A stretch of DNA of 64,000 bases from Celoporthe dispersa. Lineage: Eukaryota > Ascomycota > Sordariomycetes > Diaporthales > Cryphonectriaceae. The notes under the pieces are model-generated. The model saw only the letters and a program-made list of their open reading frames with translations, did not search any database and was not told the origin of the DNA. The stretch's first letter is position 1. The number at the start of each line of letters is the position of its first letter. Below, piece by piece: positions 58,212-64,000 of this stretch. The DNA is taken from contig WAID01000007.1 of the NCBI GenBank assembly GCA_016584495.1, forward strand, positions 2,776,001 to 2,840,000, read 5' to 3'. Made by a program: the position numbers and the translations under genes.

Positions 58212-59423
58212 ATGAACGGCCAACCTCGGCGCTTCTACGACGGCATACCCAACCGAGAGATCCTCCTCGAAAGCAGCACAGGATACCCCCTGACCCTCAC
58301 CGACATCGACCTCGGAAGTGAGTACATCCTCACCAAACACAAAGCCCTGAACGCCTTTCTATGGCTCTGGCTCTGGCCGACCCGCCGGCGGATATGGGAT
58401 AGGATTCCTGCAGGCTGGGACTTCAGCCTCCAGCTCCGCGCTCTGGACTTTCTGCTCCCAATCCTGGACGACGCATCGGACAGCGCGTCCGCCGCCCACC
58501 ACAGCGTCTTCGTTGTATCGCGTCCGCACCATATGTGGCCGACCTCGACGGGCCACTGGTCGCTATACTGCCAGGGCCGCTTCTACCACCTCACTGCCCC
58601 GAACCTCGTAAAGAACCCCGCCGGCGCGGCGTCATCCTGCGGCCTAGCTGCGATGCGGGTCCCCGTTGCTCTGCGGGTCCAGGACTTTTCAAATCCCGAG
58701 ACAGAGGACTCGCGCCAGTTCGGAGGGCATCATCTCGCCCTCATCGCCTACCAGGTCGGCAGGACAGCCTATCCGGCCGGGGCTGTCGAGGCGCTCGCCG
58801 CATACATCATCGCCCGCCTGCACACGTACGACTTATTCGAGGTCAACTGCCACGACTTTGTCCTGTCCCTCTTGTACCGCATAGTGATGACCTCGCGGGA
58901 CTATTCCGTCTTCGTTGGGACTGCGCCGCAGCTCGCCCGCTGGGACCTTACCGGGCGGCATGACGCCGGCCAGCGCTTCTTCGACCGCCAGCACGGCTTC
59001 CTGCTGCGCCAGCCCGTTCCCTTGATAACAGACCCCTTCCGCCGCTACCTGGCGTTGCTCGCCTCCTATCTCGGGCCTGTGAGCTTCAGGACGCGTTCTA
59101 TCCGCAGGCTCTACCAGCATGGGGAGCTTCGGCCCGGTGCGGCGGACCCGGAGGGCAGGAGGGGCAGGTGGCGGTACCCAGCTCACATCCTGGCACGGGA
59201 CCTCTCAGATGCCCGTTCGCAAGGGACACGGGTTGTCGGCGAATTCTTGCAGGATATAAGAAATGGAGAGTGGCGCGATGCTTTGGTTGGAAGGCGTGAT
59301 ACAAGACTTGAGTATTATTCTGCTGCCAAGAAGAAGGCTGACAATGGGTCTCAGATTAATCAGTTGATGCTGCCGTTCGACCGCTGGATGATAAAGGTCT
59401 GTCACGGTGTTCGTGTTACCTGA
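58212..59423 (+). CDS. Putative papain-fold (LRAT/NlpC-P60-like) protein, H...NC signature
   Basis: Single exon, 403 residues from the first ATG in frame (58212). The open frame extends upstream to 58023 only through a TTG codon. The N-terminal 90 residues include MNGQPRRFYDGIPNREILLE and a Trp-rich ALNAFLWLWLWPTRRR. A likely catalytic pair follows: His115 in TGHWSLYCQGRFYHL and Cys213 in FEVNCHDFVLSLLYRIV. A His followed about 100 residues later by an NC.xF motif is the circularly permuted papain-like order seen in LRAT and PPPDE proteins. The signature recurs in the gene at 62422. The C-terminal half is basic, with no motif. Substrate is unknown; protease, acyltransferase or inactive roles are all possible. 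Confidence 0.7.
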   Translation: MNGQPRRFYDGIPNREILLESSTGYPLTLTDIDLGSEYILTKHKALNAFLWLWLWPTRRRIWDRIPAGWDFSLQLRALDFLLPILDDASDSASAAHHSVFVVSRPHHMWPTSTGHWSLYCQGRFYHLTAPNLVKNPAGAASSCGLAAMRVPVALRVQDFSNPETEDSRQFGGHHLALIAYQVGRTAYPAGAVEALAAYIIARLHTYDLFEVNCHDFVLSLLYRIVMTSRDYSVFVGTAPQLARWDLTGRHDAGQRFFDRQHGFLLRQPVPLITDPFRRYLALLASYLGPVSFRTRSIRRLYQHGELRPGAADPEGRRGRWRYPAHILARDLSDARSQGTRVVGEFLQDIRNGEWRDALVGRRDTRLEYYSAAKKKADNGSQINQLMLPFDRWMIKVCHGVRVT

Positions 59424-60337
59424 ATAGTCTCGGTCTTTATGGGTCTTCCGAGTATGGTGAAGAGCTCTGCGTTTAGAAAAAGAAAAGAAAAAAGCAAAAC
59501 CAGTTGCAATTCATAGCCACACAATCTAAGGAAGGGATAATGCGTTGAGTATACTGCAAATTTCGAGATGCAGTATTCTGCTTAATACGATGAACCCGGG
59601 CGCAGTCGCATGAGAACACTTGACGCCGGAGCAATGGGCAAGGGCTGAGGCCAGAAGAACGATAACGAATGAAGGTCAAGAAGGCACAAGAACAGGGTTG
59701 AATAACCTGTCTTGGACCTACATGGAGGGCTCAAATTAAGAAGGGGGAAAAAAAGAGGAAAATATTGTCCATTGTTGCCCGTGCGAAGAAAATCGAAAGG
59801 CGATGGTACCCTTATATACCTGTATAGTATCCACCTCCACCACATCTCTCGAGACCTACATACCACACTGGCCACCACAATAGTATATTCAGAACATTTA
59901 GACTCTAGAGCAGTATTTAGAGTGAGGCTAGCACTATCTTCAATCAATGACCTCACGACTCACTCTCCACACTCTGCTGAGAACCTTGTGTTTCGTCTCT
60001 TGGGCCTCCTCTCCTGTTCATCTATCGGCTTTCTCAGCCAAGATGCTCCTTTGAGAGATGGTTATGGAAAATTTCTACAATGTGCTCGCTTGACGAAGGT
60101 GGGAGAGCCCCGTCCTGCCCGAACACAAGTAGAATCGCATTGCGCAATCATATAAACATCCCACCCCCTGCTGCGAGTATCCTGTGACCAAACCCACCGT
60201 GACGTTTCTCGCCCTTCTCTATCTCCCTAGCACATTCTGGCATTGTGCCCTAACCTTTTCTTTCTTTTTTTTTTCTTCCTTGGCTAGGATTAGAGCGGTC
60301 CGTGTCGAGACTCGGATATTTGTGGTGAGGGCTAGAT
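59424..60337. other. Spacer, no gene seen
   Basis: About 0.9 kb between convergent genes. A CT-rich stretch with a T-run is at about 60259-60278. Several in-frame stops on both strands, no motif. Confidence 0.5.
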
Positions 60338-61276
60338 CTATGCGAAGTGCTGTCTCGCTCTCTTTTCGACATTCCACGCAAACAGGGCATTGGCTGGCAC
60401 CGCGATGGCAAGCATCGCGAGGACAAGAAGGATGATCACCGCCATGACCACGAGGGCTATGAGGCTGAGGCCCCAGGCAGCGCCCATGTAGGTGGCGCGC
60501 TGGCTAGAGTCGCCCTCGACCACGCTGGCGCCGACTTGCAAAGCCCCTAGTGTGACCGACAGCCACGCGAACACGGCGAGCAGCCACTTGAAATTGTCCT
60601 CGACAAGACCAAGGTAGTCGCTGTGTCCCACCTGGTACCCGCGTATCAGGCCCAAGCGAGACGGCGAGGGCTTCATCCTGCCGCCGAAGAGCATCACCAC
60701 CCGGGCGACGAGGTTGAGCCGGCCGAGACGCAGCTCGCCAAAGCGCCAGCGCCGAGGCAGTTGGGAAAGTCGAGTCTCGGCAGCACAGGCCACGGACTGC
60801 GCGAAACGCGTCCAGGCGGCGTAGGTGACGTCCTTGGGGACGAGGCCGGCTTCCTTGGCGATGTCCAGGTCAACCTGGTGGACAATGAGCTTCGTATACG
60901 AGTGCAACAGGCCCAATGCTGCCATCCCATTCAGCTGTTGACGGTTGTCTGTCGTCTGCGCCGTCGTCCGCTTCAACGGATGACCATTATTCTGCAGTGG
61001 CTCAGTGATGCAGAAGTGCTCCTTAAAAGCGTGATGGTGCAAGAGGGCATCGTGGAGCGGGGCGAGATAGACCATCCCCGGCTGCCATACGAGATGCAGT
61101 CGCGCGTCGACGACAGGGACTATGGCCCTCCCGCGTGCCTTTTGCTGGTGCAGAGGTCGGACTCCATTCCTGAGCCCGGCGACCCAGAGATACGGCTCAA
61201 GAAAATCAAGGTCTGCCGTCAGGGAGGAGAAAGGCGAAGAATGCCTGGGGATCCCTCCTCGGATCCACGAATTCAA
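60338..61276 (-). CDS. DUF6601-like fungal membrane protein (5' end unresolved)
   Basis: The open frame encodes at least 312 residues but begins without an ATG, so an upstream exon is expected. One possibility is an exon ending near 61346 with a GTGACT donor; this is weakly supported. The N-terminal part has LDFLEPYLWVAGLRNGVRPL, QQKARGRAIVPVVDARLHL and a central ALGLLHSYTKLIVHQVDLDIA. Then come RRWRFGELRLGRLN and YLGLVEDNFKWLLAVFAWLSV. Two C-terminal membrane spans follow (FAWLSVTLGALQVGA and LSLIALVVMAVIILLVLAML). This EPYLWVAGLRN...GELRLxRLN...NFxWLLAVF order matches, from memory, the fungal DUF6601 family, which has no known function. The gene lies between the two papain-fold genes. Confidence 0.7.
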   Translation of the reverse strand: MNSWIRGGIPRHSSPFSSLTADLDFLEPYLWVAGLRNGVRPLHQQKARGRAIVPVVDARLHLVWQPGMVYLAPLHDALLHHHAFKEHFCITEPLQNNGHPLKRTTAQTTDNRQQLNGMAALGLLHSYTKLIVHQVDLDIAKEAGLVPKDVTYAAWTRFAQSVACAAETRLSQLPRRWRFGELRLGRLNLVARVVMLFGGRMKPSPSRLGLIRGYQVGHSDYLGLVEDNFKWLLAVFAWLSVTLGALQVGASVVEGDSSQRATYMGAAWGLSLIALVVMAVIILLVLAMLAIAVPANALFAWNVEKRARQHFA

Positions 61277-62421
61277 ACGAGGACCCTGGCTGACTGATCT
61301 GGTATCGTGCTGGCAGCAAGACGGACGTAGTCACCAGCGACTCATTCTCGCTGAATGGGGGCTCCTACAATTTTGGTTGTGGTTAGTCTCTGCACGACGA
61401 GACTCGGAATGAAGAAGCATGAATACCGTTAGTCCGCTGTTGCTGCCTGCCATTTGGATTCCCATACGCGGCTCGGAGAAAAGAGGCTCGACTTAGACGA
61501 CTCGGTTACTCAACAGGAGGAGTTGCACCAGAGAAGAACATGGATCGCACACCGGCACTCCCTATATCCGGTGATGCAACAAGGTCTCCGGGGTGTGAGA
61601 GTGGCGGGTGCAAGAAATATATTCGTAGTTCCTGGCCAGATCCAGGTTCCCGGCAATCACCTACTCACTCTGCTCTACTTTTGTTCACAGACCTTGGCCA
61701 TGCGGCGAACGAGCGTGCAGGGGCCTGCCGAGGCGGACCAGAGATTTGCAGCTGTCTAGAAGTAGCCCTGAGTTGCGTTGCCAGCCGGTGGGTAGGCAGG
61801 TAGCAGCGCTACAGCCTTAGCTTTTCTTTTCTTTCATTGTAACAGGTGAGCATTGGCAGGGCTCGGATGCTGTTGCCTACTCAGCCACGGCTGAACCAGT
61901 TTTATGTGAGGGGCAGCTGGGCCTTAGTGCCGCTGCGAATCCGAAATGCTACGTGTAACCCGAGCTGAGCAATTACGGCGGTAGATGCTGATACACTAAA
62001 TACGCATAAAATGAAGAAGCTACTTAGATTAGGCGCCTGCTAAGCCTATCAAGGCGCACTACACAGTTGAAGGAGCGGTTTGCCTGCATTAGTGCAGGCT
62101 TTTGTGTAACCTGAATGTTATAGCTGTTCGCCTATTGTGGGGGCCAAAGCTGTTCAGGAGGATTTTATAAGCAATGCTATACTTGAAAGAAGTGATTTAT
62201 ATCTCGCATCTGCCTGAGAAAGAAAAAAAAAGAGACAGAAAGAAAAAAAAATTGAGACCTTTCAGAGTGCTTTCGAGTTTCCTGTTACTCTTCTTCAGAT
62301 CATCACGTCCCAGCTGAGGACCTGAAACAGCCCTTCCCGACCTACGAGGTTTCAAGTTTTCTTCTTTTTTCTTTTTCCCGTTCTACTTTTCCTTGCCTTC
62401 ACCGAATCGTCGGGGTTCATT
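61277..62421. other. Spacer, possibly including a 5' exon of the DUF6601-like gene
   Basis: About 1.1 kb. The first 150 bp may contain the missing start of the minus-strand gene. The remainder has no supported gene. A-runs near 62221-62252 and a CT-rich leader at 62340-62421 precede the next start. Confidence 0.4.
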
Positions 62422-63277
62422 ATGTCCATCAACATCGGCTTCATAATTGTCCCGATCATCATTGGCATCGGGATCTTCCTCTCGTTCTTCCTCCGATTCA
62501 CGAGCGTGGGCCGAAAGCTTCGGAGGCGGCATGCGGAATGGCGCGCCAAGTTCAGCTTCAGGTACCGCAGGTTACTTAACGAGAATAAGAAAAAAGCTCT
62601 CCGAGGAGGTGAAGAAGCGCGAGGCCGAGGAGAGAGAGACAGACAACGGCGTGCCGGTCTGGTTCTCGCGGTACATCGAGTACGGTCAGCTCAAACACTG
62701 GGTCCTCATCATCAACGGGGTGAAATACGAGCTGCGGAAACATGACACCGACAACACGTATATCTACAGCGTGAAGGAGTATCATGGTTGGGACGCCGTG
62801 CAGGAGAAACGCGCCGCGGCCCTCACGGAGAAACAGATCCCGGACGTCGACGGCTTCTACATCTGCCTCATTGGCTGGACGCGCCTGTCCGAGACCCAGC
62901 TGGAAAGCCACTGCCAGGCAGTGGTGCGAAAGTACTTCGACTCCTACAACGTGATCTGGCGAAACTGCCAGGACTTTCTGCAGGACTTTGCGGATCGCAT
63001 TGTCAGCACCAAGGCCATCGACTGGTCGTGGTTTCGAGAGAACACCAAGACTGAGTACCAATCGAGCCAGCAGCTACCGAAGCCCCCCGAGGCCATCCTC
63101 GAGGCGCAATTCGTCATGCAACAAAACCACGGTCACCATCACCTAAGCCATCAGACCCAGAACCAACTTAACATTCAACTGCAAGCCTTGTCTATGTCAC
63201 AAGGGGGTTTCATGGCTACACAGCAGCCAGGTTTTGTTGGCGGGGTACCTCCCGGTGCTGTGGGGATAAATTGCTAA
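62422..63277 (+). CDS. Membrane-anchored papain-fold (LRAT/NlpC-P60-like) protein, one frame break
   Basis: About 284 residues if one base of the A6 run 62590..62595 is skipped. Otherwise the downstream frame has its own first ATG near 62525. The first frame gives an N-terminal anchor, IGFIIVPIIIGIGIFLSFFL (6-24), followed by an Arg-rich stretch and a Lys/Glu helix. The second frame carries the domain: VPVWFSRYIEYGQLKHWVLI with His92, YELRKHD, then YICLIGWTRLSE and SYNVIWRNCQDFLQDFADRIV with Cys182. The His-to-Cys spacing (90) and the NC.DF motif parallel the gene at 58212. The C-terminus is Gln/His/Gly-rich and disordered. The role is unknown; an anchored hydrolase or acyltransferase is inference. 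Confidence 0.68.
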
Positions 63278-64000
63278 ATCACGGATCTACTCACTGTCAA
63301 AGACATGTGACAAGCTTCCTGACGAAATGTGTCTGCGTCCGCGCGTGTATGTGCTTGCACATCCGACTCCCGCTCTCCAGTTGCTTGTGAGTGGAGTGCG
63401 TTGATTCCGGATTCAACTTGATTATGTAGCAAATTGAGGTCTAGAAAGAACCCTGTGTTAATGAGTACTGCAATAGTCCGAAGGTCCTGAAGCAGCATGG
63501 AGGTTTATGTGAACAAGAGCAGTGCCAAGTTTACCGATGAATAGGAAACACCACTGAGTGAACTGTTGATGAGGATGCAAGTGGTCACTAGCGGTGAGGC
63601 TATTCAGGTGTATTTCAAACGAGGACTTGGATTGAGCTATGGATAATCGTGTATCTGATGGTAATAAACGCGTGGTTATTATATACATATCCAGCTCTTC
63701 AGACTGGCTCACCTGCTTAAGTAATGATCCAAGTGACCCAGGTTTGCAAGAGCCACAAGATAATGCTGCATTTACGGTTCATCAAGTTGAAAAAATTATT
63801 TTGTTTTATTCTCGATCGGCCCTAGTTACTGAGAAAATAAACTTGCATAGCTGTATCCGTCGTTCTTCCTATCGCTATCCCGCCTACTCCGTCCACAAGC
63901 AATCCTGGGGTCGCAGCCCGAAGCAGCCGAGTCCACGAGGAACGAGACCCGCTCCCCCAGTCTCTCAGGTAGCTGTAGTAATTAAATGGCAAAGTCTCTG
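63278..64000. other. Spacer to the window end
   Basis: No gene seen. 63730-63850 is AT-rich. The last 150 bp become GC-richer and may start the promoter of a gene beyond the window. Confidence 0.45.

Noticed and set aside
62554..62581. A 28-nt intron to join the two frames of the gene at 62422
   Set aside because: Too short for a normal fungal intron; one extra A in a run of six explains the frame change more simply.
1..64000. Transposons, CRISPR arrays, tRNA or rRNA genes
   Set aside because: None recognised on either strand by eye; a tRNA scan and repeat search would be needed to exclude small or degraded copies.

Overview
The window is nuclear DNA from a filamentous ascomycete (Pezizomycotina, most likely a Sordariomycete; I cannot name the species). 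Signs are GC-rich coding DNA, short introns (mostly about 45-170 nt) with GTRNGT donors and CTAAC/CTGAC branch sites, CT-rich leaders, and a gene set typical of this group. No rRNA, tRNA, CRISPR array or intact transposon was recognised.

Layout. 1-3.6 kb is gene-poor, with one small spliced gene. 3.6-18.4 kb holds a conserved unknown protein, an unusual tandem-UBC E2 enzyme, RFC2, a coiled-coil protein and the spliceosomal helicase BRR2. 18.4-20 kb is a microsatellite-rich spacer. 20-32 kb carries a PWWP chromatin protein, ORC3, a small conserved protein, SEC66/SEC71 and NPL4. 32-46 kb carries a mitochondrial PPR-like protein, RCL1, a DSC4-like membrane protein, cytosolic phenylalanyl-tRNA synthetase alpha and the arginine-specific carbamoyl-phosphate synthase large chain. 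46-57 kb carries an AMS1-type alpha-mannosidase, NOP14 and a conserved unknown protein. 57-64 kb is less conserved and more AT-rich between genes. It holds two proteins sharing a His...Asn-Cys papain-like signature, with a DUF6601-like two-span membrane protein between them.

Most genes are housekeeping (replication, splicing, ribosome assembly, translation, ER translocation and quality control, arginine synthesis). Many are divergent pairs sharing 0.3-0.9 kb upstream regions. They do not form one pathway.

Two things stand out. First, ten single-base indels, nearly all in short homopolymers, break the frames of seven otherwise well-conserved genes, several of them essential in yeast. This looks like an assembly artefact and must be allowed for when reading the gene models. 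Second, the 58-63.3 kb trio is the best candidate for something undescribed.
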